Of a DNA stretch of 64,000 nt, positions 1 through 8,129 are shown in pieces. Origin of the DNA: Magicicada septendecula (lineage: Eukaryota; Arthropoda; Insecta; Hemiptera; Cicadidae). The stretch lies in assembly GCA_034769895.1 (NCBI GenBank), contig CM068375.1:251017542-251081541 (forward strand), in the 5' to 3' direction. Each line of letters opens with the position of its first letter. Position 1 is the first letter of the stretch. The translations under genes were made by a program, and so were the position numbers. The notes beneath the pieces are model-generated. The model did no database searches and was not told where the DNA came from. It saw nothing but the letters and a program-made list of their open reading frames with translations.

Positions 1-8
1 AGGGGGTT

Positions 9-1183
9 TGTAATGGTACATTAAATCAGTATAGGGATTTGGGGGTACAAGGAAATATAATTTTATATTTATTTCAAATGTAATCAAATATGTAAGAATA
101 GAGGTTTCCCAAAAAATGATACAACGCAGTTCGCTACGATGAGTTGGCGTCAAGGTCACTGGTGTACGTGCAAATTGTCAGCAATGCATACGCAGCAACA
201 AACAGGACACTCCTAAAACGTCATCGAAACACAAAACGTAATCGTTGCGATGTAACACAATGCCGTCATCATCTGAGAACAATAGATTCGATGACAAATT
301 ATCCCTTCCACTTAGGAAGTAGAGGCCATGTTCTCAGCCCCAGTCTACTCAACACCGTTAGTGCAACAGCACGTTACAAAATCTGCTGGCCATCAATTGC
401 CAGCAGAAGTCTTTAAAAGTGAAAAAGCAAAAAATGTAGTTAAAGTGAGTGTTTTTTGAAATCAGTTATACACTAACAGAATAAAAATGTAAATTAACGT
501 CAGTGGTAAAAGAACAGAAACAGTTAACGTTCGGCCGAACACCTGCTGGACAATGTGGAATGTCTGACGAGAGCTTCAATCCTCAAAAATCAGAGAAGTC
601 GAAATTCAAATCAATACCTCTTTTTTTTCTTTTTTTGAGCTCAAAATTAACATGTAATCAAATGTACCTGTAAAATAACTAGGGGAAGCATGTGTGTGTG
701 CATGTGCCGGCATATATCTAAAGAGTCACGGGCATTGGTTTATGTTACGTGACCAGATAACGTGACAAGTTTAAACTGCAGTAAGTTTTCTAACTTCATT
801 AAATATGAAATCAGAGAAGCTGGAAATAATACAAATGTAATTGAGATGACGTACAGTTAATACGGCGGAAATACGTCGCCACCATTTTGTTAAGTATTTG
901 ATGAAGACTCCATTTTGTTTTTTGTATTCGCTAAAAAAATTGAAATATCAAGAGTATTAAAACACAAGTCTTTCAAATCTAATGTCATCAGAGTTCATTA
1001 TTTTCAAATGCCCATACTGTTTCTCCTCTGCTTGCTTGACAACGACCCTGGACCAAAATGAGAAAAAGTTATGTTGGCAACACGTGCTGTACACCAATGT
1101 AAATAGTGTGAGGAAGGTAGTGAGTTTCAAAAGGTAAGTCACTGCTAAAAAATATAAATAATCACATGGTTTGTTTAGTAACA
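9..1183 (+). repeat. LTR-like block of unit 1
   Basis: The block starts TGTAATGG just after a GAGGGGG purine tract and ends GTAACA just before a TGG-starting motif, giving TG...CA ends and about 1,175 bp. Equivalent blocks in units 2 to 10 are 5435-6609, 10860-12033, 15998-17172, 21423-22633, 28140-29346, 33645-34842, 39125-40343, 44644-45841 and 50124-51344. Near its end is a consensus splice donor (AAG then GTAAGT at 1134). Two CCATTTTG motifs, a CACGTG and several ACGTGAC or TGACGT motifs lie upstream. The array's right edge stops at the same 3' position, which supports the end call. The 5' end is less certain by a few bases. Confidence 0.72.
720..930 (+). promoter_or_regulatory. Candidate LTR promoter motif cluster (unit 1)
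   Basis: Within about 200 bp lie two ACGTGAC motifs (TTACGTGACC and AACGTGAC near 745-770), a TGACGTAC near 847, TACGTCGCC near 871, and two CCATTTTG motifs (near 881 and 910). ACGT cores are typical of CRE/bZIP or bHLH sites, and CCATTTT resembles the YY1/pho core. In type B units a long (TG)n tract lies just upstream. The cluster is repeated in every unit. That it is the LTR promoter is inference from motif density; no start site can be fixed from sequence alone. Confidence 0.35.
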
Positions 1184-1185
1184 AA

Positions 1186-1205
1186 TGGCAGCCCGAACTA
1201 GTGAC
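1186..1205 (+). promoter_or_regulatory. Primer-binding-site-like motif (unit 1)
   Basis: TGGCAGCCCGAAC begins 2 bp after the predicted LTR end, where LTR elements carry a site complementary to a tRNA 3' end. It resembles the known lysine-tRNA site TGGCGCCCGAACAGGGAC, with one extra A after TGGC, one extra T and one substitution. The imperfect match means the primer tRNA is not established. All ten units carry it. An alternative is that it is a YY1-like promoter element, because ATGGCGCC motifs in a similar GTAACAA context occur at 24,363 and 59,597. Confidence 0.45.
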
Positions 1206-1332
1206 TTTATATAAAATTTTATTTATATAAACAAGCCTGCAAGAGAGACAGGATGGGTATGGAAATAATGTACAACGTAAGTAGTTAGGTTATGTTGTGT
1301 ATAATTGTATGTTAGATATACAATATTTTAAA

Positions 1333-2094
1333 ATGGCAAACAACAAAGAGATTGGAGTTGAAATGAGCGAGTCGGCTGGTGTGGGAGAACCAGGGGTTCA
1401 ATCAACCCCAGTAAATTGGTCCAAAGAATACAGCTTAACTGAGTCAGCAATAGATGACTCGAGTACTCAGTCAACTCCAACCTCAACAAAATGTAACAAT
1501 CAATTTGATAATGATATAATAAATATGTTACGAATAATATCAAAGGATATTCATGAGCAAAAAAGTGAAATTAAAGAAATAAAAAATAATTTTGATGAGA
1601 AATTCAATGCACAGAGTGTAAAGTTTGATGAAAAGTTTGACAAATTTGATGAGAAATTTAATGAAGTGAAAAACGAAATTAAGAGACAAAATTTTAATTT
1701 TGATAAACAGATTAACGAAATAAACGCATGTTACGAAAATATGAAAGAAAAAATAGTAGCATCAGTTAGCGAGGTGTTTGATAGACAAATAAACAGAGTA
1801 AATAACATAATTGATAACTTTACAAAGAAGGAAGTAGACGAAAATTACGAGAGTAAAATGGGGGTAGAGAATAGTGGAGAAACAGAAAAATTAAACGTAA
1901 ATGAAGACGGTCAGATGACATATAATGAGGTAAGTGGTGTTGAGAATTATGACAATATAAGTAAAAATATGGTTTTAGAGAACGATGGTGTGAATATTGA
2001 GAGTACTGATGAAATTTTAGAGGGAGTAGAAATTAATGATGGAATGTTAGTGTGTGTTAATGAGTCAGAGAGAAAGTGGAGAGAGAATATATAG
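1333..2094 (+). CDS. Gag-like coiled-coil protein, first frame of unit 1
   Basis: A 253-residue frame from an ATG in good context (AAA before, G after); an upstream in-frame ATG at 1309 would add eight residues. Residues 1-65 are rich in Ser, Thr, Gly and Pro. About residues 70-170 form a strongly charged coiled coil with repeated FDEKF modules (KFDEKFDKFDEKFNEV) and Asn/Lys/Glu-rich heptads. The rest is acidic (many Glu, Asp, Asn). No zinc knuckle and no capsid motif are recognisable by eye. Its position just after the LTR and primer-site-like motif is where gag lies, and long coiled coils are seen in insect gypsy-type Gag N-termini; calling it gag-like is inference from position and shape. 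Confidence 0.6.
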   Translation: MANNKEIGVEMSESAGVGEPGVQSTPVNWSKEYSLTESAIDDSSTQSTPTSTKCNNQFDNDIINMLRIISKDIHEQKSEIKEIKNNFDEKFNAQSVKFDEKFDKFDEKFNEVKNEIKRQNFNFDKQINEINACYENMKEKIVASVSEVFDRQINRVNNIIDNFTKKEVDENYESKMGVENSGETEKLNVNEDGQMTYNEVSGVENYDNISKNMVLENDGVNIESTDEILEGVEINDGMLVCVNESERKWRENI

Positions 2095-2103
2095 GTAGAG
2101 GGG

Positions 2104-2703
2104 TTGCAGGGGGTAAATTTTTCCCGTGATGTTGTAGTTGAGGGTGAAGAAAAGGTTTCACGAGCGTATTTGGAAGACACATGGTCTGCAAATAGCCGTC
2201 CCTGGATTTTTTGTGCACCTGATAGGTGGTGCAATAATAAAGTAGTAGTGTCCCCTGCATATACTGAGAGAGAGAGTGTGATAGGAAGTTATGATGGGAG
2301 ACATGGTGAAAGAGAGTTGTGTGTTAATTGGGAGATGGAGTTATTTAGAGTGAATAGAAATTATAAAGAATTGGTGGAAAGATTAGGAGTAGAGATGATG
2401 CATAATTATAGTGAAATTTTACCTGATGTTGAAGCGGAGGTAGTAGCAGAAGTAGATGATAATGTTGACGAATTATTAGCTTACCTGATTATGACAGATA
2501 ATACTAAAGGTGACAGGACCATACCCGATCGTGAAAAATTATATGATATGGTAATATGGAATGATCATATTAATTATAAGGATACGGTGGAAGAATATGA
2601 CAATATAAATAATTATTACATTGATAATAATAATATAATGTATTCGATAATAAATGACTTGTATAGACCTAAGATTAGATGGTTATTTGATGATGGTGGA
2701 TAA
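2104..2703 (+). CDS. Orphan second frame of unit 1, unknown protein
   Basis: About 200 open codons starting shortly after the first frame. There is no ATG near its start; the first is roughly 77 codons in, so its mode of expression is unclear. The N-terminal third has Trp/Cys-containing stretches (EDTWSANSRPWIFCAPDRWC). The middle is acidic (DVEAEVVAEVDDNVDELL). The C-terminal part is rich in Asn, Tyr and Asp and ends PKIRWLFDDGG. I do not recognise a family: no RT, protease, integrase or envelope motif is visible. The frame is open in seven of ten units (1, 2, 4, 5, 6, 8, 10). It could be the C-terminal part of a gag-like region or a novel accessory protein. Confidence 0.5.
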   Translation: MQGVNFSRDVVVEGEEKVSRAYLEDTWSANSRPWIFCAPDRWCNNKVVVSPAYTERESVIGSYDGRHGERELCVNWEMELFRVNRNYKELVERLGVEMMHNYSEILPDVEAEVVAEVDDNVDELLAYLIMTDNTKGDRTIPDREKLYDMVIWNDHINYKDTVEEYDNINNYYIDNNNIMYSIINDLYRPKIRWLFDDGG

Positions 2704-4140
2704 GTGTTTTATTGTGTATGAACGTTTAACTATGTGAACAGTGTGGTTTTGAAATGGATTGTCTTATGGAGTGATTTATGGTCAATGATAACAAATAATA
2801 AGTTGCATTGTATATTCTTTTGTGTGTTAATGTTAAATGTATTTGTGTATTACATTATGTTGTGTATTATATGTATTCTTATGTAAACCATGTATGTAAT
2901 AGGAATTTATAGTTTAATTGATTTAATAATAATTATAGAATGTTTCAAACTAAATAAGTGATGAAAGTAATGGTGAAATTTTAATTGATTGAATTATATA
3001 ATGGAGATAAATTAATTAATTAATTTAAAATGTTGTATAAAAGAGATTTGATAATGAAGTTAAATGATTTTATGAGATTTAGATTATCTAAAGAGTAGTA
3101 TATGATAAAACATATAATATGTTGGGATATGGAGTTATATTGTTATTAAGAGATAAGTGATGAATTTTCTGAAGTAGGTGTCAATTATCATATTAAGGTG
3201 AAATATTATAAAAGATAGAGTTTGGGTATAATTATTTTAAATAAGGCATTTGAGTTAGTCAAAGTTAACTCTAATGGGTGTTAAATGAAATAAGAATTTT
3301 GAAGAAAATAATACAGAAACAGGGTAGTAATAGGGACACAGTAGTGATAGTGCATATAGGAAGAAAGAGAGGGTAATGTAATTAGAGTAAATAGTTGCTG
3401 GTGATATTTTGTAGTATGGGTGAGGTGGTAAGGAGTGATCAACGTGCGTCGTTGGGCAGGTAATTGTGAAGGGTCGAGGAGTGATTGCAGAGATTATTGG
3501 GAAGGGCAAAAGGTTATGAATGGAATTGCCAAGGTCGGGAACACACATCCTAGTTACAAAGAGGGTATTAGATATTTTATTATAAGAGGAGAAGGGTATA
3601 AGTGGAATTTGTGTTGAAGGTGGTTATTATTGAGAGATTGGTGTCGCCCAATATGATTCTGTTAGTGATTATTAGTAGGAAGAAAGGGAGTAAGATTATA
3701 GATATAAATGCCCATTCAATAAGTTGAATCATTGTGAATAACGGAAAATCACTCAAACTAATTGATGATCAAAATGAAAGGGTTAAATAGAAAATTCATA
3801 GTAGAAAGATAATAAGAAATGAAATGTGATGTAACATGAATGTTAATAATAAATTTGAATTTTTATAGAATTAAATGGTACAATGATAAATAATTAAAAG
3901 TTTGATATAAAAGAGTTGATGGAAATAATAATAGTAATGTTTATAAATTTTTATACAAATTATTTAATTGTGAATTGTTTGGTTAAATGTAGCTATGATA
4001 TTGTTCATGTATATTATGTTATTATGCAAGATTAATGGGTGATTTTGGGAGTTGTTTGGTGTTATTATAAGTGTAAATCAATTGTGGAATGTAGAGACAG
4101 CAAATGTAGCAGGAATTAAGTTTAGATATAGGTAGGCTAT
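2704..4140 (+). other. AT-rich non-coding spacer of unit 1
   Basis: About 1.4 kb with no convincing coding frame. It is strongly AT-rich, with short runs such as ATTAATTAATTAATTT near 3013 and a purine-rich stretch at about 3350-3620. Open frames on the minus strand here (for example 3255-3548) have Pro/Ser/Tyr/Leu-rich translations typical of reversed purine-rich DNA and are not supported as genes. Nothing resembling pol is present where pol would be expected. The same spacer occurs in all units. Confidence 0.7.
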
Positions 4141-4663
4141 TGCAGCGGCGGCATGTGCCACTGTAGGTAGCGTTATGGGTTGATGAGTAACGCACAAATA
4201 CGTTACCATCATCGGAGGCCGAAATCGGCGTACACACACTGCACAACTTTGATACCCGCCTTTTCGGGCGGTTACTGTCTTACCAGCACTAATCGTGGTT
4301 TTGGACGACAGCCAGCTGTGGGCAGCAATTGTAACACTGACCAGGTTGGTTGTCCTTGAAATTGGTGAAAACTGAAATTCATGGGGGGGCCACTTAGGGG
4401 AAATCCCCGGAACTATGGAACAGCGGCTATCACCTTGTTCGAGTAGGAACAGCAAAACAGGTGATAGACCCGTTTTAAGGGTATAATTATGTAACATTCA
4501 GATATGATGATATCTGGCATTTATAAAATGTAAAGCCGAAGCAAGGACAGGAGATGCAAAAATTCCTCCACACCAATTCAGTCCTTGTCGAAGCAACTGG
4601 ACGCCACAGTCCAGTGGGGGGTCATAGTGTGTGTGGTAAGGAGGTTACTACAGGAGTAGTAAC
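4141..4663 (+). other. Hairpin-dense structured block of unit 1
   Basis: A GC-richer island inside the AT-rich spacer contains consecutive inverted repeats: 4141-4149 with 4157-4165; 4181-4192 with 4201-4211 (11 bp, one bulged A); 4218-4221 with 4226-4229; 4256-4260 with 4267-4271; 4397-4400 with 4405-4408; 4427-4434 with 4460-4467, enclosing 4437-4440 with 4447-4450; 4499-4505 with 4510-4516; 4542-4548 with 4581-4587; 4596-4602 with 4609-4615; and 4644-4651 with 4656-4663. Equivalent blocks begin near 9567, 14704, 20130, 26848, 32353, 37847, 43352, 48846 and 54353. A structured RNA domain (packaging, export or translation signal) is the likeliest role, but no known RNA family is recognised. 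Confidence 0.6.
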
Positions 4664-5126
4664 GTTAAATGAATATCAAATATTAAGTAGATGACATTAA
4701 TACTGGTGTCAAGCATAAAATAATTATGATTTCGCTTTGAAGAAATTAGTATCAGGAAAACTGATCAATGAATTTTAAATAGCTAGATTGTTTGCCATAA
4801 TGAATTTGTGTTTAGGATTCTATATAATAGATATATAGATAAATTGTGTTGATTTTGTTAAACTTAAGGAATTATTTTATAGGTTATTGCCTTAGTATAA
4901 GAGTATATTTTCTTGTGTTGAAAAGAGTTAAAATATTATTGGCTGGAGTCAAAATTCCTGATAAAATATAGGAATGTAAAAGAGAAAGAGACCTCTATCA
5001 TAATTCTTGTTTATATATGTATTAAAGATGTTAGGAATTAAGTAAAACCAATGCCCATTAACATAAACCAATGCAGCTACGGGGAGACAGATCAGTTGGG
5101 CATATGGCATTATACAAGGCCACTAT
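4664..5126 (+). other. AT-rich spacer between hairpin block and exon-like block (unit 1)
   Basis: About 460 bp of AT-rich DNA with no supported gene. It is one of the places where type A and type B units differ most clearly: type A reads AGAGAAAGAGACC near 4980 and type B reads AGAGGAAGAGACC. Confidence 0.6.
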
Positions 5127-5151
5127 TTGATTTTTGTATTCCATGTTTCAG

Positions 5152-5298
5152 AGTTTGGTGATGCTGTGACGGCGGTCCTGAGCTGGCCAGCGCGTCAGAG
5201 CAGGGACGTCAAGTGCTTGAGTGGCCTTGCGGTGTTGGGATCTCGCAAAAGAAGTCCAGTAAGGTCAGGCAGGTATTGTCACGATGACTGGACCAAGG
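5152..5298 (+). other. GC-rich exon-like block before the LTR (unit 1)
   Basis: A 147-bp (49-codon) block clearly richer in GC than its surroundings. It is bounded on the left by an acceptor-like pyrimidine stretch ending TTTCAG and on the right by a donor-like AAGG/GTAAGT. It is open in one frame (SEFGDAVTAVLSWPARQSRD and onward) inside an 85-codon open stretch at 5127-5384 that has no ATG start. The open stretch keeps the same length in all nine complete units: 10552-10809, 15690-15947, 21115-21372, 27832-28089, 33337-33594, 38817-39074, 44336-44593 and 49816-50073. Retrovirus-like elements often make a spliced subgenomic RNA from a 5' donor to an acceptor near the 3' end, and a donor is present in the LTR at 1134. 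The product is unrecognised. Confidence 0.45.
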
Positions 5299-5385
5299 GT
5301 AAGTTAACAATATTTCTTTTATATAAACACTACAGGGGGTTGTGGCGACATATCTTGACTGATCCCGTTAGGAAGTATGAATGAG

Positions 5386-5432
5386 TCAATGAGATTTTTT
5401 ATGCTTCAGCATAAAACCTCTCATTGAGGGGG
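5386..5432 (+). other. Hairpin and purine tract at the internal/LTR junction
   Basis: TCAATGAGA (5386-5394) pairs with TCTCATTGA (5419-5427), and TTTTATGC pairs with GCATAAAA around a TTCA loop, so the whole forms a stem of about 17 bp with two mismatches. The 3' arm runs into GAGGGGG, a purine tract placed like the polypurine tract of an LTR element just before the TG of the next LTR. In the copy at the unit 2/3 junction the loop is TTCT instead of TTCA and the stem is unchanged. All nine junctions in the window have it. Confidence 0.6.
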
Positions 5433-6758
5433 TTTGTAATGGTACATTAAATCAGTATAGGGATTTGGGGGTACAAGGAAATAGAATTTTATATTTATTT
5501 CAAATGTAATCAAATATGTAAGAATAGAGGTTTCCCAAAAAATGATACAACGCAGTTCGCTACGATGAGTTGACGTCAAGGTCACTGGTGTACGTGCAAA
5601 TTGTCAGCAATGCATACGCAGCAACAAACAGGACACACCTAAAACGTCATCGAAACACAAAACGTAATCGTTGCGATGTAACACAATGCCGTCATCATCT
5701 GAGAACAATAGATTCGATGACAAATTATCCCTTCCACTTAGGAAGTAGAGGCCATGTTCTCAGCCCCAGTCTACTCAACACCGTTAGTGCAACAGCACGT
5801 TACAAAATCTGCTGGCCATCAATTGCCAGCAGAAGTCTTTAAAAGTGAAAAAGCAAAAAATGTAGTTAAAGTGAGTGTTTTTTGAAATCAGTTATACACT
5901 AACAGAATAAAAATGTAAATTAACGTCAGTGGTAAAAGAACAGAAACAGTTAACGTTCGGCCGAACACCTGCTGGACAATGTGGAATGTCTGACGAGAGC
6001 TTCAATCCTCAAAAATCAGAGAAGTCGAAATTCAAATCAATACCTCTTTTTTTTCTTTTTTTGAGCTCAAAATTAACATGTAATCAAATGTACCTGTAAA
6101 ATAACTAGGGGAAGCATGTGTGTGTGCATGTGCCGGCATATATCTAAAGAGTCACGGGCATTGGTTTATGTTACGTGACCAGATAACGTGACAAGTTTAA
6201 ACTGCAGTAAGTTTTCTAACTTCATTAAATATGAAATCAGAGAAGCTGGAAATAATACAAATGTAATTGAGATGACGTACAGTTAATACGGCGGAAATAC
6301 GTCGCCACCATTTTGTTAAGTATTTGATGAAGACTCCATTTTGTTTTTTGTATTCGCTAAAAAAATTGAAATATCAAGAGTATTAAAACACAAGTCTTTC
6401 AAATCTAATGTCATCAGAGTTCATTATTTTCAAATGCCCATACTGTTTCTCCTCTGCTTGCTTGACAACGACCCTGGACCAAAATGAGAAACAGTTATGT
6501 TGGCAACACGTGCTGTACACCAATGTAAATAGTGTGAGGAAGGTAGTGAGTTTCAAAAGGTAAGTCACTGCTAAAAAATATAAATAATCACATGGTTTGT
6601 TTAGTAACAAATGGCAGCCCGAACTAGTGACTTTATATAAAATTTTATTTATATAAACAAGCCTGCAAGAGAGACAGGATGGGTATGGAAATAATGTACA
6701 ACGTAAGTAGTTAGGTTATGTTGTGTATAATTGTATGTTAGATATACAATATTTTAAA

Positions 6759-7520
6759 ATGGCAAACAACAAAGAGATTGGAGTTGAAATGAGCGAGTCG
6801 GCTGGTGTGGGAGAACCAGGGGTTCAATCAACCCCAGTAAATTGGTCCAAAGAATACAGCTTAACTGAGTCAGCAATAGATGACTCGAGTACTCAGTCAA
6901 CTCCAACCTCAACAAAATGTAACAATCAATTTGATAATGATATAATAAATATGTTACGAATAATATCAAAGGATATTCATGAGCAAAAAAGTGAAATTAA
7001 AGAAATAAAAAATAATTTTGATGAGAAATTCAATGCACAGAGTGTAAAGTTTGATGAAAAGTTTGACAAATTTGATGAGAAATTTAATGAAGTGAAAAAC
7101 GAAATTAAGAGACAAAATTTTAATTTTGATAAACAGATTAACGAAATAAACGCATGTTACGAAAATATGAAAGAAAAAATAGTAGCATCAGTTAGCGAGG
7201 TGTTTGATAGACAAATAAACAGAGTAAATAACATAATTGATAACTTTACAAAGAAGGAAGTAGACGAAAATTACGAGAGTAAAATGGGGGTAGAGAATAG
7301 TGGAGAAACAGAAAAATTAAACGTAAATGAAGACTGTCAGATGACATATAATGAGGTAAGTGGTGTTGAGAATTATGACAATATAAGTAAAAATATGGTT
7401 TTAGAGAACGATGGTGTGAATATTGAGAGTACTGATGAAATTTTAGAGGGAGTAGAAATTAATGATGGAATGTTAGTGTGTGTTAATGAGTCAGAGAGAA
7501 AGTGGAGAGAGAATATATAG
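6759..7520 (+). CDS. Gag-like coiled-coil protein, unit 2
   Basis: A 253-residue frame, the same as in unit 1 apart from a Gly-to-Cys difference in the acidic C-terminal part (NEDCQMTY in place of NEDGQMTY), which units 3 and 4 share. That shared residue groups units 2 to 4 together. Confidence 0.6.
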   Translation: MANNKEIGVEMSESAGVGEPGVQSTPVNWSKEYSLTESAIDDSSTQSTPTSTKCNNQFDNDIINMLRIISKDIHEQKSEIKEIKNNFDEKFNAQSVKFDEKFDKFDEKFNEVKNEIKRQNFNFDKQINEINACYENMKEKIVASVSEVFDRQINRVNNIIDNFTKKEVDENYESKMGVENSGETEKLNVNEDCQMTYNEVSGVENYDNISKNMVLENDGVNIESTDEILEGVEINDGMLVCVNESERKWRENI

Positions 7521-7529
7521 GTAGAGGGG

Positions 7530-8129
7530 TTGCAGGGGGTAAATTTTTCCCGTGATGTTGTAGTTGAGGGTGAAGAAAAGGTTTCACGAGCGTATTTGGA
7601 AGACACATGGTCTGCAAATAGCCGTCCCTGGATTTTTTGTGCACCTGATAGGTGGTGCAATAATAAAGTAGTAGTGTCCCCTGCATATACTGAGAGAGAG
7701 AGTGTGATAGGAAGTTATGATGGGAGACATGGTGAAAGAGAGTTGTGTGTTAATTGGGAGATGGAGTTATTTAGAGTGAATAGAAATTATAAAGAATTGG
7801 TGGAAAGATTAGGAGTAGAGATGATGCATAATTATAGTGAAATTTTACCTGATGTTGAAGCGGAGGTAGTAGCAGAAGTAGATGATAATGTTGACGAATT
7901 ATTAGCTTACCTGATTATGACAGATAATACTAAAGGTGACAGGACCATACCCGATCGTGAAAAATTATATGATATGGTAATATGGAATGATCATATTAAT
8001 TATAAGGATACGGTGGAAGAATATGACAATATAAATAATTATTACATTGATAATAATAATATAATGTATTCGATAATAAATGACTTGTATAGACCTAAGA
8101 TTAGATGGTTATTTGATGATGGTGGATAA
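7530..8129 (+). CDS. Orphan second frame, unit 2
   Basis: About 200 open codons with the same translation as unit 1. It lacks an early ATG, and no family is recognised. Confidence 0.5.
   Translation: MQGVNFSRDVVVEGEEKVSRAYLEDTWSANSRPWIFCAPDRWCNNKVVVSPAYTERESVIGSYDGRHGERELCVNWEMELFRVNRNYKELVERLGVEMMHNYSEILPDVEAEVVAEVDDNVDELLAYLIMTDNTKGDRTIPDREKLYDMVIWNDHINYKDTVEEYDNINNYYIDNNNIMYSIINDLYRPKIRWLFDDGG

Larger units (their letters stand above)
1..5426 (+). mobile_element. Array unit 1 (type A), LTR-element copy
   Basis: This is the reference copy. Its parts are: LTR-like block 9-1183; primer-site-like motif from 1186; first frame 1333-2094; second frame 2104-2703; AT-rich non-coding 2704-5126, with a hairpin-dense block at 4141-4663; exon-like block 5152-5298; and a hairpin plus purine tract at 5386-5432 leading into the next LTR. 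No pol domains are visible, so it would be a non-autonomous LTR element if the LTR reading is right. Both frames are open in this copy. Family assignment is uncertain; Ty3/gypsy-like is the best guess from the gag-like coiled coil and the 5' layout. Confidence 0.85.

Noticed and set aside
144-416. Plus-strand 90-codon frame in the LTR of type A units
   Set aside because: It starts without an ATG, is lost in type B by ordinary variation, and has a composition like translated non-coding DNA.
957-1184. Minus-strand 75-codon frame at the LTR 3' end, conserved in all units
   Set aside because: It lies wholly inside the LTR-like block and its conservation follows from recent copying. No start context or homology supports a gene.
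3255-3548. Minus-strand frame of 97 codons repeated in most units (Pro/Ser/Tyr-rich)
   Set aside because: It is the reverse of a purine-rich non-coding stretch, its translation has no domain character, and its length and sequence drift between units. The same reasoning removes the minus-strand frames over the two real frames (for example 1328-1543, 1947-2234) and at 4022-4497.
4141-4663. CRISPR array or bacterial-type terminators
   Set aside because: The hairpins differ from one another, there is no repeat-spacer periodicity, and the genome is clearly eukaryotic.
4531-4663. tRNA or snRNA gene within the hairpin block
   Set aside because: No cloverleaf with A/B boxes and no Sm site flanked by the right stems could be laid out.
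5299-5335. Possible 37-bp intron between GTAAGT (5299) and ACTACAG (5335)
   Set aside because: It is shorter than any usual animal intron; the donor is more likely to pair with a distant acceptor if it is used at all.
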